64,000 bases of DNA from Solirubrobacteraceae bacterium (GCA_030447505.1 JAUJOT010000005.1:112293-176292); one strand, 5' to 3'; shown: positions 43,360 through 52,449, counted from the first letter of the stretch. Numbers and translations: made by a program. The notes: a model not told the origin generated them from the sequence alone.

Positions 43360-44664
43360 ATGGAGAAGTTCGTCATCGACGGAGGCACCGCGCTGTCCGG
43401 CACGATCGTGCCTGCCGGCAACAAGAACGGTGCGCTCCCGATCCTTGCCGCCTCGGTCCTGACCGAGGACGAGGTCGTGGTCAGAAACGTCCCGAAGATC
43501 AAGGACGTCGGCGCGATGCTCGCGATCCTCGAGACGCTCGGGGTGCGCGTGACGTGGCTCTCCGACCACGAGGTCGCGCTCTGCGCGGCGGACCTCTCGG
43601 CCGAGGAGGCGGTCATCGACCGCGAGCTGTCCGAGCGCATCCGTGCGTCGTTCCTGCTCGCCGGGCCGCTGCTCGCGCGCTTCGGCCGCGTGCGGATGCC
43701 TCCCCCCGGCGGTGACGTCATCGGGCGCCGGCGGCTGGACCCGCACCTCGACGCCTTCGCCTCGCTCGGTGCGACGTTCGAGCACGGCCGCGACATCGAC
43801 CTGCGCGCACCCGGCGGGCTGCGCGCCGGCGACGTCTTCATGGACGAGCCGTCGGTGATGGCGACGGAGAACGCGCTGCTCGCCGCCGCGCGCACGCCCG
43901 GCTCGACCGTGATCGGCAACGCGGCCTCCGAGCCGCACGTCCAGGACCTCGCGCGGATGCTCGTCAAGATGGGCGCCGACATCCAGGGCATCGGCTCCAA
44001 CGTGCTGACGGTCAACGGCAGCGACGAGCTGCACGGCTGCGACCACACGATCGGGCCCGACCACATCGAGATCGGTTCGTTCATGGCGCTGGCCGGCGTC
44101 ACGGGCGGCGAGCTGCGCATCCGCGACACGATCCCCAACGACCTGCGGATGATCCGCCTCGTCTTTGACCGCCTCGGCCTGCGCTCCGAGCTCGACGGCG
44201 TCGACGTGATCGTCCCCGGCGGGCAGGATCTCGTCATCGCGCGCGATGTCGGCGAGCACAAGATCAAGGTCCAGGACGGCCCGTGGCCGGCATTCCCAGC
44301 CGATCTCACCTCGATCGCCGTCGCGCTCGCCACCCAGTGCTCGGGCTCGGCGCTGATCCACGAGTGGATGTTCGAGAATCGCATGATCTTCACCGACAAG
44401 CTCGTCCTGATGGGCGCCGACATCACGATGTGCGATCCACACCGCGCGATCGTCACCGGTCCCTCGCGGCTGAGCGGCGAGCGCCTCGAGTCGCCCGACA
44501 TCCGCGCCGGGATGGCGATGCTGATCGCCGCGCTGTGCGCCGACGGACGCTCGGAGATCGGCAACATCCGTCAGATCGACCGTGGCTACGAGCGCATCGA
44601 CGAGCGCCTGCGCGACCTCGGGGCTCGCATCGAGCGCGTGGCGACCGAGCCGATCTACTCCTAG
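43360..44664 (+). CDS. murA: UDP-N-acetylglucosamine 1-carboxyvinyltransferase, Asp-type active site
   Basis: A 434-aa enzyme transferring enolpyruvate from PEP to UDP-GlcNAc, the first committed peptidoglycan step. It starts MEKFVIDGGTALSGTIVPAG, with Lys22 in GNKNGALPIL, and RASFLLAGPLLARFGRVRMP. The active-site loop reads PPGGDVIGRRRLD with Asp119 (GAC at 43714-43716) where most bacteria have Cys. C-to-D enzymes (as in Mycobacterium) remain active but resist fosfomycin (established). The later catalytic Asp is seen in FPADLTSIAVALA. ATG 43360 fits the family N-terminus. Confidence 0.95.
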   Translation: MEKFVIDGGTALSGTIVPAGNKNGALPILAASVLTEDEVVVRNVPKIKDVGAMLAILETLGVRVTWLSDHEVALCAADLSAEEAVIDRELSERIRASFLLAGPLLARFGRVRMPPPGGDVIGRRRLDPHLDAFASLGATFEHGRDIDLRAPGGLRAGDVFMDEPSVMATENALLAAARTPGSTVIGNAASEPHVQDLARMLVKMGADIQGIGSNVLTVNGSDELHGCDHTIGPDHIEIGSFMALAGVTGGELRIRDTIPNDLRMIRLVFDRLGLRSELDGVDVIVPGGQDLVIARDVGEHKIKVQDGPWPAFPADLTSIAVALATQCSGSALIHEWMFENRMIFTDKLVLMGADITMCDPHRAIVTGPSRLSGERLESPDIRAGMAMLIAALCADGRSEIGNIRQIDRGYERIDERLRDLGARIERVATEPIYS

Positions 44665-44730
44665 CCGCAGAAGGGCTGCCCCGCCCGCCCGTCCGTCGTC
44701 TTCTCGTGCCCCCGTCAGGAGCGGGCCCAC

Positions 44731-44736
44731 TAGATT
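44731..44736 (+). promoter_or_regulatory. possible -10 box for hisZ
   Basis: TAGATT ends 11 nt before GTG 44748. It would start the his cluster separately from murA, which ends 83 bp before hisZ. Confidence 0.35.
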
Positions 44737-44747
44737 GGCAGCCACCT

Positions 44748-45773
44748 GTGCGCCCGCAGATCCAGCCCATTCCCTCCGGCACCCGCGACGTGCTGCCCGA
44801 CGAGATGCGCGAGCTGCGCGACATCACGGAGGCGATTCGCGCCGTCTTCGAGGTCGACGGCTACGGGGAGGTCTCGACGCCGGCGCTCGAGTACGAGGCG
44901 GTGCTTGCCCGAGGCGGCGGTGCGCCGCCCGCCTACCGCGTCTTCGACGAACACGGCGAGGTGCTCGCGCTGCGCACCGACATGACCGTGCCGATCGCGC
45001 GCCTCGTCGCGACGCGCTACCAGAGCGCCGATCCGCCGCTGAGGTTCTGCTATTTCGCCCACGCCTACCGCGGGGTGCGCCCGCACCGCGGCCAGATGCG
45101 CGAGTTCCTGCAGGCCGGGATCGAGCTCGTCGGCGCGCCCGCGCCGCAGGGCACCGCCGAGGCGCTGGGCGTCATCTGCCACGCGCTCGACGCCGTCGGG
45201 CTGCGCGACTACCGGATCGGGCTTGGCGACGCCTCGCTGTACCCGACGCTGCTGCGCTCGCTCGCGATCGCGCAGGACGCCTGCGAGGCACTCATGGACG
45301 CGCTCGTCAGGTGCGACTTCGTCTCGCTCCAAGCCGAGCTCGGCCGGCTCGCGCTCGACGACGCCGACGCCGAGCTGCTGCTGCGCGTGCCGCAGGTGCG
45401 CGGCGGCCCGGAGGTCCTGTCCGACGCCGACGGGCCGGTCGCCGACGCGGTCGCGGGGCTGCGCGGCGTCTACGAGCTGCTCGCCCCCGAGGTCGCCGCG
45501 CGCGTGATCTTCGATCTCGGCCTGATCCGCAAGATGGGCTACTACACCGGCGCCGTGTTCGACGTCTACGACCCCGCGCTCGGCGCGCCGCTGGGCGGCG
45601 GCGGCCGCTACGACGATCTGCTCGGGCGCTTCGGGCGCCCCCTGCCGGCGGTCGGCTTCGCGCTGACGATCGACCGGCTGCACATCGCACTGACGGGGGA
45701 AGAGCGCTCGCACGACGAAGTGACTGCGCTGTCTGCCGGCGGTCACGGCGAGCAGGGGGCCGCCGAGCTATGA
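44748..45773 (+). CDS. hisZ: ATP phosphoribosyltransferase regulatory subunit
   Basis: A 341-aa histidyl-tRNA-synthetase paralogue that has lost tRNA charging and serves as the regulatory partner of short HisG. It starts IPSGTRDVLPDE and shows class II motifs (LRTDMTVPIARLVA, FCYFAHAYRGVRPHRGQMREFLQAG, GGGGRYDDLLGRFG), but it lacks the C-terminal anticodon-binding domain and the length of true HisS (about 420 aa). The immediate overlap with a short hisG (ATGA) confirms the assignment. Confidence 0.9.
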   Translation: MRPQIQPIPSGTRDVLPDEMRELRDITEAIRAVFEVDGYGEVSTPALEYEAVLARGGGAPPAYRVFDEHGEVLALRTDMTVPIARLVATRYQSADPPLRFCYFAHAYRGVRPHRGQMREFLQAGIELVGAPAPQGTAEALGVICHALDAVGLRDYRIGLGDASLYPTLLRSLAIAQDACEALMDALVRCDFVSLQAELGRLALDDADAELLLRVPQVRGGPEVLSDADGPVADAVAGLRGVYELLAPEVAARVIFDLGLIRKMGYYTGAVFDVYDPALGAPLGGGGRYDDLLGRFGRPLPAVGFALTIDRLHIALTGEERSHDEVTALSAGGHGEQGAAEL

Positions 45774-46405
45774 GCCCGACGAACGGACTGACGATCGCGG
45801 TCCCGCGCGGCGCGCTGCTGAGCGGGACGCTCGATCGACTCGACGCGATCGGCCTCGACACGAGCGAGGTCCGCACGAACGACCGCAAGCTCCTGTTCGC
45901 CGACATCGGCGTCGTGACGATGCGCCCGTCCGACGTGCCGACGTACGTCGAGGCCGGCGCGGCGGATGTCGGCATCACGGGCAAGGACGTGCTCACCGAG
46001 CAGCCCGAGCGCGAGGTCTACGAGCTGCTGGACCTCGGCTACGGCGCGTGCCGGATGATCCTCGCGACCGTCGACGGGCCCGATCCCGCGGTCGAGGCGC
46101 TGCGGCGGCTCGGCGTCATGCGCGTCGCGACGAAGTACCACAAGACCGCCGCCGCGTACTTCGAGCGCACCGGCCGCCAGGCCGAGATCGTCGAGGTGAA
46201 GGGATCCGTCGAGCTTGCGCCGCTGACGGGCCTCGTCGAGGCGATCGTGGACCTCACGGCGACAGGCACCACGCTGGCCGAGAACAACCTCGTCATCCGC
46301 GAGGAGCTGTTCAGCTCGACCGCGAGGCTGATCGCCAACCCGGTCGCGCACAAGCTCAAGGCGACCGCGATCGACGCGATGCTGGAGAAGCTGCGTGCGG
46401 CTTGA
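45770..46405 (+). CDS. hisG: ATP phosphoribosyltransferase, short form
   Basis: The first histidine enzyme, joining ATP and PRPP. At 211 aa it lacks the C-terminal regulatory domain of long HisG and therefore needs HisZ. Signatures are LTIAVPRGALLSGTLD, the phosphate-binding DLTATGTTLAENNL, and EVKGSVELAPLTGLVEAIVD. The start overlaps the hisZ stop by 4 nt, and the end overlaps hisD by 11 nt. Confidence 0.95.
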   Translation: MSPTNGLTIAVPRGALLSGTLDRLDAIGLDTSEVRTNDRKLLFADIGVVTMRPSDVPTYVEAGAADVGITGKDVLTEQPEREVYELLDLGYGACRMILATVDGPDPAVEALRRLGVMRVATKYHKTAAAYFERTGRQAEIVEVKGSVELAPLTGLVEAIVDLTATGTTLAENNLVIREELFSSTARLIANPVAHKLKATAIDAMLEKLRAA

Positions 46406-47663
46406 GCGGATCGCAGTCGGCAACGACCCGGCCGCGGCGGCGGCGGGCGTGCGCGCGCTCGCGCCCGCGCCCGCGTCGGTGAGCGACGCGGTGGCCGAGA
46501 TCGTCGCCGCCGTGCGCGACGGCGGCGACCGCGCGCTGCGCGAGCTCGTCGCGCGCTTTGACAGCGGCGGGGCTTCGCCGCCTTCGTCGCTGTGCCTCGA
46601 ACCGGGCGAGCTCGATCCGGCCCTGCTCGACGACGACGTGCGGGCGGGCCTCGATCTCGCGATCACGAACGTGGCGCTCGTCGCCGACGCGGCGATCGGC
46701 GACGACGTCGAGGTCGCGCTGCCGCAGGGCCACCGCGTCGTCCTGCGCGAGGTGCCGGTGCGTCGCGCGGCGATCTGCATCCCGGGCAGGCAGGCGCCCT
46801 ACCCGTCGACCGTCGTGATGGGCGTCGTGACCGCCCGCGCGGCCGGCGTCGAGCAGGTCGTCGTGCTGACGGCGCCGCAGATCGACGCCGCCATCCGCGG
46901 CGCCTGCGCGCTGTGCGGCGTGGACGAGGTCTACGCGATGAGCGGCGCGCACGGCGTCGCGGCGCTCGCCTACGGCACCGAGACGATCGAGCGCGTCGAC
47001 GTGATCGCCGGTCCGGGGAGTCTCTTCGTGCAGGAGGCCAAGCGGCAGGTCTCCGACGTCGTCGGGATCGACGGCTTCTACGGTCCGAGCGACGTGCTCG
47101 TCGTCGCCGACGGAGGCGCCGACGCGCGGCTCGTCGCACTCGACCTGCTCGCCCAGGGCGAGCACGGGCCGGGCGCGCCGGTCGTCGCCGTCAGCGACTC
47201 GGGCGAGTTCCTCGACGCGCTCGCGGCGCAACTCGAGGCGCTCGCGCCCGAGCGCGCCCACAGCGAACCCGCGGCGTTCGTCCTCGCGCGGGCCGCCTCG
47301 CTGCGCGAGGCGCTCGATTTCAGCGAGGCGTTCGCGCCCGAGCATCTCGAGCTCGCAGGCGACGGCGCCGAGCGGCTGGCGCGGCGCGTGCGCTCTGCGG
47401 GCTGCGTCTTCGTCGGCGCCAACGGGGGGACCGCGTTCGGCGACTACGTCGCGGGTTCGAACCACTGCCTGCCGACCGGCGGCTCGGCGCGTTTCGCGTC
47501 AGGCCTGTCGCCGCGCGCGTTTCGCCGCCGGATCAGCGAGGTGCACATCGGCGACGCGGCGCCCGCGCTGGCCGCCGCAGGCGCGCCGATCGCGCGCGCC
47601 GAGGGATTCTCCGTGCACGCGGAGTCGATGGAGGCGCGCGTGGGGGACAATGCGCCGTCATGA
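46395..47663 (+). CDS. hisD: histidinol dehydrogenase
   Basis: A 422-aa zinc enzyme making the two final NAD-dependent oxidations to histidine. Signatures are IPGRQAPYPSTVVMGVV, the NAD-binding DVIAGPGSLFVQEAKRQV, EHGPGAPVV, the catalytic Glu-His in FAPEHLEL, and CVFVGANGGTAFGDY with NHCLPTGGSARF. The GTG at 46395 lies within the end of hisG, so translation is probably coupled. Confidence 0.95.
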   Translation: MRLERIAVGNDPAAAAAGVRALAPAPASVSDAVAEIVAAVRDGGDRALRELVARFDSGGASPPSSLCLEPGELDPALLDDDVRAGLDLAITNVALVADAAIGDDVEVALPQGHRVVLREVPVRRAAICIPGRQAPYPSTVVMGVVTARAAGVEQVVVLTAPQIDAAIRGACALCGVDEVYAMSGAHGVAALAYGTETIERVDVIAGPGSLFVQEAKRQVSDVVGIDGFYGPSDVLVVADGGADARLVALDLLAQGEHGPGAPVVAVSDSGEFLDALAAQLEALAPERAHSEPAAFVLARAASLREALDFSEAFAPEHLELAGDGAERLARRVRSAGCVFVGANGGTAFGDYVAGSNHCLPTGGSARFASGLSPRAFRRRISEVHIGDAAPALAAAGAPIARAEGFSVHAESMEARVGDNAPS

Positions 47664-47718
47664 CAGCGCGTCATCGCCCGCCCGACGTCGCGGTGCACAA
47701 CAACCGGGGGGTCGCGCG

Positions 47719-48321
47719 ATGAGCAGCGGCCGCACAGCCCGCAGGCAGCGCCGCACCGGCGAGACCGACATCGCGCTCGAGCTCGGGCTCGACGGCAGCG
47801 GCGCCGGCAGCCGCCAGACCGGGGTTGGATTCCTGGACCACATGCTCGACCTGCTCGCGCGCCACGGACGCCTCGACCTCCTGGTCGAGGCGACGGGCGA
47901 TCTGCAGACCGGCTCGCACCACACCGTCGAGGACGTCGGCATCGTGCTGGGGCAGGCGCTCGACGAGGCGCTCGGCGACCGCGCCGCGATCTTCCGCTAT
48001 GGCCATGCCGTCGTGCCGATGGACGAGGCGCGCGCGAGCTGCGCGATCGACGTGTCCGGCCGGCCGTTCCTCGCGCTCGCCGACGGCGGCCTGCCGGCCG
48101 GCGAGACGGGCGGCTTCGAGCACGAGCTGCTCGAGGAGTTCTTCCGCGCGGTCGTCAACAACGCCCGCATCACCCTGCACCTCGAGGTGCAGGCGGGAAC
48201 GAACGCGCACCACATGATCGAGGCGTCCTTCAAGGCCTTCGCGCGCGCGCTGCGCGCCGCGGTCGCGATCGATCCGACGGAGACCGGCGTGCCCTCGACG
48301 AAGGGCACGCTGACGGCATGA
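47719..48321 (+). CDS. hisB: imidazoleglycerol-phosphate dehydratase
   Basis: A 200-aa single-domain HisB, without the phosphatase half of the enterobacterial fusion. Metal-binding signatures are GFLDHMLDLLARHG, GSHHTVEDVGIVLGQAL, and the C-terminal GTNAHHMIEASFKAFARAL. The ATG at 47719 has GGGGG about 12 nt upstream, and its stop overlaps hisH (ATGA). The histidinol-phosphatase must be encoded elsewhere. Confidence 0.95.
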   Translation: MSSGRTARRQRRTGETDIALELGLDGSGAGSRQTGVGFLDHMLDLLARHGRLDLLVEATGDLQTGSHHTVEDVGIVLGQALDEALGDRAAIFRYGHAVVPMDEARASCAIDVSGRPFLALADGGLPAGETGGFEHELLEEFFRAVVNNARITLHLEVQAGTNAHHMIEASFKAFARALRAAVAIDPTETGVPSTKGTLTA

Positions 48322-48950
48322 GCTCGATCGCGATGGTCGACTACGGGATGGGCAACCGGCGCTCCGTCGCGAAGGCGTTCGAGCACGTCGGGACGCCGAT
48401 CGCCCAGAGCTCCGATCCGGACGAGCTGCGTGGCGCCGACGGACTCGTCGTGCCCGGCGTCGGCGCGTTTCCCGAGGCGATGCGCCGGCTGCGCGCGCTC
48501 GGCCTCGACGACGTCGTGCGGGCGCATGCACAGGACGGCAAGCCGGTGATCGGCCTGTGCCTCGGGATGCAGCTGCTCTTCGAGCGCTCGGTCGAGCACG
48601 AGGGCGCAAGCGGCCTGGGGCTGTTGCCGGGGCGCGTCGTGCGGCTGGACCCGCGCGGGCTCAAGCTGCCGCACATCGGCTGGAACGCGGTGCGCTGGCA
48701 GCAGCCGTCGGCGCTGATCGAGGGCCTGCCCGATCCCGCCGCGTTCTACCACGTGCACACGTTCGTGCCCGAGCCAGACGACCCGTCGATCGTGCTCGGC
48801 AGCGGCGACTACGGCTCGCCGTTCTGCTCCTTCGTCGTCCGCGACAACATCTTCGGCGCGCAGTGCCACCCCGAGAAGTCCTCGACGCACGGACTCGCGC
48901 TGCTTCGCAACTTCGTCGGCATCTGCTCGGCCGTACACGCAGCATCGTGA
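48318..48950 (+). CDS. hisH: imidazole glycerol phosphate synthase, glutamine amidotransferase subunit
   Basis: A 210-aa class I glutaminase that feeds ammonia to HisF. The nucleophile Cys is in GLCLGMQLLFE, and the His/Glu pair is in GAQCHPEKSSTHG. It begins SSIAMVDYGMGNRRSV. Its partner hisF is about 1.1 kb downstream, separated by hisA and an opposite-strand gene. It overlaps hisB and hisA by 4 nt each. Confidence 0.95.
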   Translation: MSSIAMVDYGMGNRRSVAKAFEHVGTPIAQSSDPDELRGADGLVVPGVGAFPEAMRRLRALGLDDVVRAHAQDGKPVIGLCLGMQLLFERSVEHEGASGLGLLPGRVVRLDPRGLKLPHIGWNAVRWQQPSALIEGLPDPAAFYHVHTFVPEPDDPSIVLGSGDYGSPFCSFVVRDNIFGAQCHPEKSSTHGLALLRNFVGICSAVHAAS

Positions 48951-49696
48951 TCCTCTATCCCGCGATCGACATCGCCGACGGCAGGGCGGTGCGCCTCGTG
49001 CAGGGCGACTTCGACGCCCAGACGGTCTACGCCGACAGCCCGCTGCAGGCCGCGCGCGCGTGGGTCGATGCCGGCGCGCGCCACCTGCACATGGTCGATC
49101 TCGACGGCGCGCGCCTCGGATCGCCGCAGAACCTCGATCACCTCGAGCGGGTCGTCGCCGAGCTCGGCGTGCCGGTCCAGTACGGCGGCGGGCTGCGCTG
49201 CGTCGACGCGGTCGCCGCTGCGGTCGCGGCCGGCGCCTCGCGGGCGATCCTCGGCACGGCGGCGTTCGCAGACCTCGACTTCCTCGACGAGGTCGTCGCG
49301 CGCTTCGGCGAGCGGATCGTCGTCAGCATCGACACGCGCGGGGGCTTCGTCTCGACCTCGGGCTGGACGCAGACGACGCAGCTGCCCGGCCCCGCGGCGA
49401 TCGAGCGGATGCAGGATCGCGGCGTGCGGACGTTCGTGTTCACGAACGTCGACAAGGACGGGATGCTCGGCGGGCCCGACCTCGACGAGGTCTGCCGGGT
49501 GGCGGACCTCGTGCGCGGATCCTTCATGTACTCCGGCGGCATCGGCCGTCGCGAGGACCTCGAGGCGCTGGCGGCGCTGCGGCAGGTCAACCTCGCGGGC
49601 GTGATCGTCGGCAAGGCCCTCTACGAGCGGCGGTTCACGGTCGCGGAGGGTCAGGCGGCGCTCGCCGAGGCGCAGTCCGGCCCGGCGCAGACCTAA
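48947..49696 (+). CDS. hisA: ProFAR isomerase (phosphoribosylformimino-AICAR-P isomerase)
   Basis: A 249-aa TIM-barrel isomerase starting MILYPAIDIADGRAVRLVQGD, with the catalytic Asp in PAIDI and the second in FTNVDKDGMLGGPD; VQYGGGLR and YSGGIGRREDL bind the phosphates. In many actinobacteria the protein (PriA) also acts in tryptophan synthesis; residues deciding this cannot be settled by eye. GTG 48947 overlaps the hisH stop (GTGA). Confidence 0.9.
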   Translation: MILYPAIDIADGRAVRLVQGDFDAQTVYADSPLQAARAWVDAGARHLHMVDLDGARLGSPQNLDHLERVVAELGVPVQYGGGLRCVDAVAAAVAAGASRAILGTAAFADLDFLDEVVARFGERIVVSIDTRGGFVSTSGWTQTTQLPGPAAIERMQDRGVRTFVFTNVDKDGMLGGPDLDEVCRVADLVRGSFMYSGGIGRREDLEALAALRQVNLAGVIVGKALYERRFTVAEGQAALAEAQSGPAQT

Positions 49697-49998
49697 CGGC
49701 GCGACGATCGGCGCGGCCGTGCCCCGGCGTGGGACGCGGGGCAGCGGACGTCCCGTGCCGGGCGCCCCGTCGGCACGCGCTGCTGCTCGGCGTACGCCTG
49801 CTCGGCGAGGGGCGCAACCGGGGGTGCGGGCGTCACCGCACGTGCTGCCGAGAGCACGATCCAGCCAAAGGCGACGAGCGCGGCGCCGGCGGCGAGCGCG
49901 AGCGCGCGCCCGACGCTCGCGTGCGCCTGCGTCAGCCAGGCGACGGTGGCGAGCGCGACGATCGCGGCCTTGAGCGCAGCGCTGATCCTCACGGTCAT
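49693..49998 (-). CDS. small membrane protein opposite to the his genes
   Basis: A 101-aa protein with two hydrophobic segments (about residues 8-26 and 31-51) followed by a Pro/Arg-rich tail, PARDVRCPASHAGARPRR. No family is recognised. Its stop overlaps the hisA stop on the other strand, and its start lies 54 bp from hisF, so it interrupts the his run. Reality rests on the membrane composition and on filling the gap. Confidence 0.5.
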   Translation of the reverse strand: MTVRISAALKAAIVALATVAWLTQAHASVGRALALAAGAALVAFGWIVLSAARAVTPAPPVAPLAEQAYAEQQRVPTGRPARDVRCPASHAGARPRRSSRR

Positions 49999-50040
49999 CG
50001 ATATCGGCAGCAGAGCCGCCGGCGTTGAATTCGCCCGGGC

Positions 50041-50046
50041 TACTCT
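50041..50046 (+). promoter_or_regulatory. -10 box for hisF
   Basis: TACTCT ends 6 nt before the hisF ATG; no Shine-Dalgarno is present. hisF therefore likely has its own leaderless transcript. Confidence 0.45.
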
Positions 50047-50052
50047 CGGCGG

Positions 50053-50823
50053 ATGCACCTCAAGCGCGTCATCCCCTGCCTCGACGTCGATGCCGGCCGC
50101 GTCGTCAAGGGGACGAACTTCGTCGACATCCGCGACGCGGGCGATCCCGTCGAGCTCGCCGCGCGCTATGACGCCGAGGGCGCCGACGAGCTCGTCTTCC
50201 TCGACATCACCGCGACGAGCGACAAGCGCGACACGGTGGTCGAGCTCGCGCGGCGGGTCGCCGACGAATGCTTCATCCCGTTTACGATCGGCGGCGGAAT
50301 CCGCTCCGTCGACGATGCGCAGGGCGTGCTCGACGCGGGTGCCGACAAGGTCTCGGTCAACTCGGCCGCGGTGGCGCGGCCGGCGCTGATCGGCGAGCTG
50401 GCGGCCGTGTTCGGCGCGCAGTGCGTGGTGCTGGCGATCGACGCCAAGGCGTGTCGTGGCGCCGCAGCGCGAACGGCGAAGTGGCAGGTGCACGTCGCAG
50501 GCGGCCGCACGCCCACCGGTCGCGATGTCGTCGAGTGGGCGCGCGAGGGCGTTGCGCGCGGGGCGGGCGAGATCCTGCTGACGAGCATGGACCGCGACGG
50601 GACGAACGACGGCTACGACCTCGAGCTCACCCGCGCCGTCGCCGAGGCGGTCGGCGTTCCCGTGATCGCCTCCGGCGGCGCCGGCACGCTCGAGCACCTC
50701 GCCGACGCGCTGCAGGCCGGCGCCGACGCGGCGCTCGCGGCGTCGATCTTCCACTACGGCAGGTTTCGGATCCGGCAGGCCAAGGAGCACCTCGCCGCGT
50801 CCGGCATCGCCGTGCGCCCGTAG
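50053..50823 (+). CDS. hisF: imidazole glycerol phosphate synthase, cyclase subunit
   Basis: A 256-aa TIM barrel that closes the imidazole ring using ammonia from HisH. It starts [21 protein letters not shown], with the catalytic Asp in CLDVD and Asp in [14 protein letters not shown], and the phosphate loops TIGGGIRS and [11 protein letters not shown]. It is separated from the rest of the his genes by an opposite-strand membrane gene. Confidence 0.95.
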   Translation: MHLKRVIPCLDVDAGRVVKGTNFVDIRDAGDPVELAARYDAEGADELVFLDITATSDKRDTVVELARRVADECFIPFTIGGGIRSVDDAQGVLDAGADKVSVNSAAVARPALIGELAAVFGAQCVVLAIDAKACRGAAARTAKWQVHVAGGRTPTGRDVVEWAREGVARGAGEILLTSMDRDGTNDGYDLELTRAVAEAVGVPVIASGGAGTLEHLADALQAGADAALAASIFHYGRFRIRQAKEHLAASGIAVRP

Positions 50824-50846
50824 CGCTCGCCCGCACCCGCGGGCCG

Positions 50847-52442
50847 TCAGCGCCCGCGCGTGTGCGCGTGGCAGTGGTCGTGCCTGACGACGACCGCCTG
50901 GTCGCCGAGCCTGTAGACATGGCGGTGCAGGTGGCAGCCGCGCCCGTCGCCGGTCCTCGCGCTGTGGCGATGGCCATGCGGGGCGAAGCGCAGTCGAAGC
51001 CGGCGCGTGCGCTGGGCGCGGGCGCGCCGTGCGGCCCGAACGCGCGCCGCCGCGCGCCGTGCACGCGCCGCCCGGCGCGCGGCGGCCTGCTGTGCCCGCG
51101 CCGTTCGCCGTCCGCTCACGCTCGTGCGCCCGGCGAAGGGGCGCCCCTTCGGATCGAGCGCGAACAGCGACGAGTAGGCCGTGAAGTAGATCCGCCGCCC
51201 GTCGCTGATCACCGGGTTGAAGCCGCCGCGCCGGGTCTTCCAGACGGTCTTGCCGGTGCGCGCGCCGAGCGCCCAGGTCGTGCGCTTGTCGAGGTCGGAG
51301 ACGAAGACGAGCTCGCCGATGATCGTCGCGGCGCCGGAGATCTTCGTGCCCAGCGAGCGAATCCAGCGCGGCTTGCCGGTGCGTGCGTCCAGGGCGTAGA
51401 AGCGCCCGTCGTAGGAGCCGATGTAGACGGTCGGGCGCCCGCCGCGGACCTCGCCCACGGCCGGCGACGCGTACACGTAGCCGCCGGTGCCGTGCCGCCA
51501 CGCGAGCTTGCCGTCGCTGCTCGAGAACGAGTAGACGTCGCCGTTCGTGCTGCCGATGTAGACGCGCCCGTACGCGACCGCCGCCGAGGAGTAGAAGTTG
51601 CCGTCCCCGAGGCCGAGCGGACCGCCGCTCGGTGATTTCTCCCAGACCTTCGAGCCGTCCGAGCGGCGGATCGCGTGCACCTTGCCGCCGTAGTCGCCGA
51701 AGTAGAGCTTGCCGCCGTCGAGCGCCAGCGCTCCCTTCACGGCGCCGGCCGCCCTGGCCTTCCAGCGCACGTTGCCATCGCTCGCCCGCAGGGAGTAGAC
51801 GGTGCCGTCCTCGGTGCCGAGGAACAACCGGCCGCGGTCGATCAGCGGCGAGGACTCAGCCCGGCTGGGCAGCTTGCGCGACCAGCGCGTGCGGCCCGAG
51901 CGCGCCGCCACCGCGATGACACGTCCGGCCTCGGTCCCGCGCGAGCGCTTGAGCAGAACCGAGTAGATCGTCCCGCGGTTGCAGGCCGGCGCCGCCGCCG
52001 CGAGCGCGCCGAGCTTGCGCTTCCAGCTCACGCGGCCCGTGTTGCGCGAGATCGCGTAGAGGGCGCCGTTGTTCTTGAGCAGGTACAGCCGCCGCCCGCA
52101 CAGCACCGGCGAGAACTCGAGCAGGACGTTGCCGCGCTCGGCCCATGCCTGGCGGTACGGCGGTCGCGGCGCCCTGCGCAGCGGGAGATGATGGGTGCGC
52201 GCCTTGCTGTAGCCGTAGTTCGGCCACCTGAAGCCGTCGTCGGCGGGATGGCCGTTCGAACGCGCGCGCGGCGCGGTCGCGGAGGGCCGGTCCTCGTTCG
52301 TGTCGACGAATCCGACGTCGGGGTCGAAGACGTTGCCGGTGCCGCCGAAGGCCGCCAGGGCCACTCCGGCGGCGAGCACGAGAATCACGGCCCCGATCGC
52401 GAGCCGCGGAAGCGGACGCTCGCCGCGGGGCGAAGGGGTCAC
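50847..52442 (-). CDS. membrane-anchored PQQ-type beta-propeller protein with His/Cys-rich tail
   Basis: A 531-aa protein with an N-terminal membrane anchor (AIGAVILVLAAGVALAAF), then about eight PQQ-like repeats of the type GRLYxGTxDGxVYALDAxTGKxRW from residue about 95 to 420. The last 90 residues start with an Ala/Arg-rich basic stretch and end in a compact element with CHLHRHVYRLG and RHDHCHAH, likely to bind metal. Lack of an enzyme domain suggests a scaffold or BamB-like role. GTG 52442 is chosen because TACCAT lies 7 nt upstream; GTG 52460 is also in frame. Confidence 0.75.
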   Translation of the reverse strand: MTPSPRGERPLPRLAIGAVILVLAAGVALAAFGGTGNVFDPDVGFVDTNEDRPSATAPRARSNGHPADDGFRWPNYGYSKARTHHLPLRRAPRPPYRQAWAERGNVLLEFSPVLCGRRLYLLKNNGALYAISRNTGRVSWKRKLGALAAAAPACNRGTIYSVLLKRSRGTEAGRVIAVAARSGRTRWSRKLPSRAESSPLIDRGRLFLGTEDGTVYSLRASDGNVRWKARAAGAVKGALALDGGKLYFGDYGGKVHAIRRSDGSKVWEKSPSGGPLGLGDGNFYSSAAVAYGRVYIGSTNGDVYSFSSSDGKLAWRHGTGGYVYASPAVGEVRGGRPTVYIGSYDGRFYALDARTGKPRWIRSLGTKISGAATIIGELVFVSDLDKRTTWALGARTGKTVWKTRRGGFNPVISDGRRIYFTAYSSLFALDPKGRPFAGRTSVSGRRTARAQQAAARRAARARRAAARVRAARRARAQRTRRLRLRFAPHGHRHSARTGDGRGCHLHRHVYRLGDQAVVVRHDHCHAHTRGR

Positions 52443-52449
52443 GCGGCCA

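Noticed and set aside
47456..47470. GGTTCGAACC resembling a tRNA T-loop
   Set aside because: It is within the conserved NHCLPTGG region of hisD.
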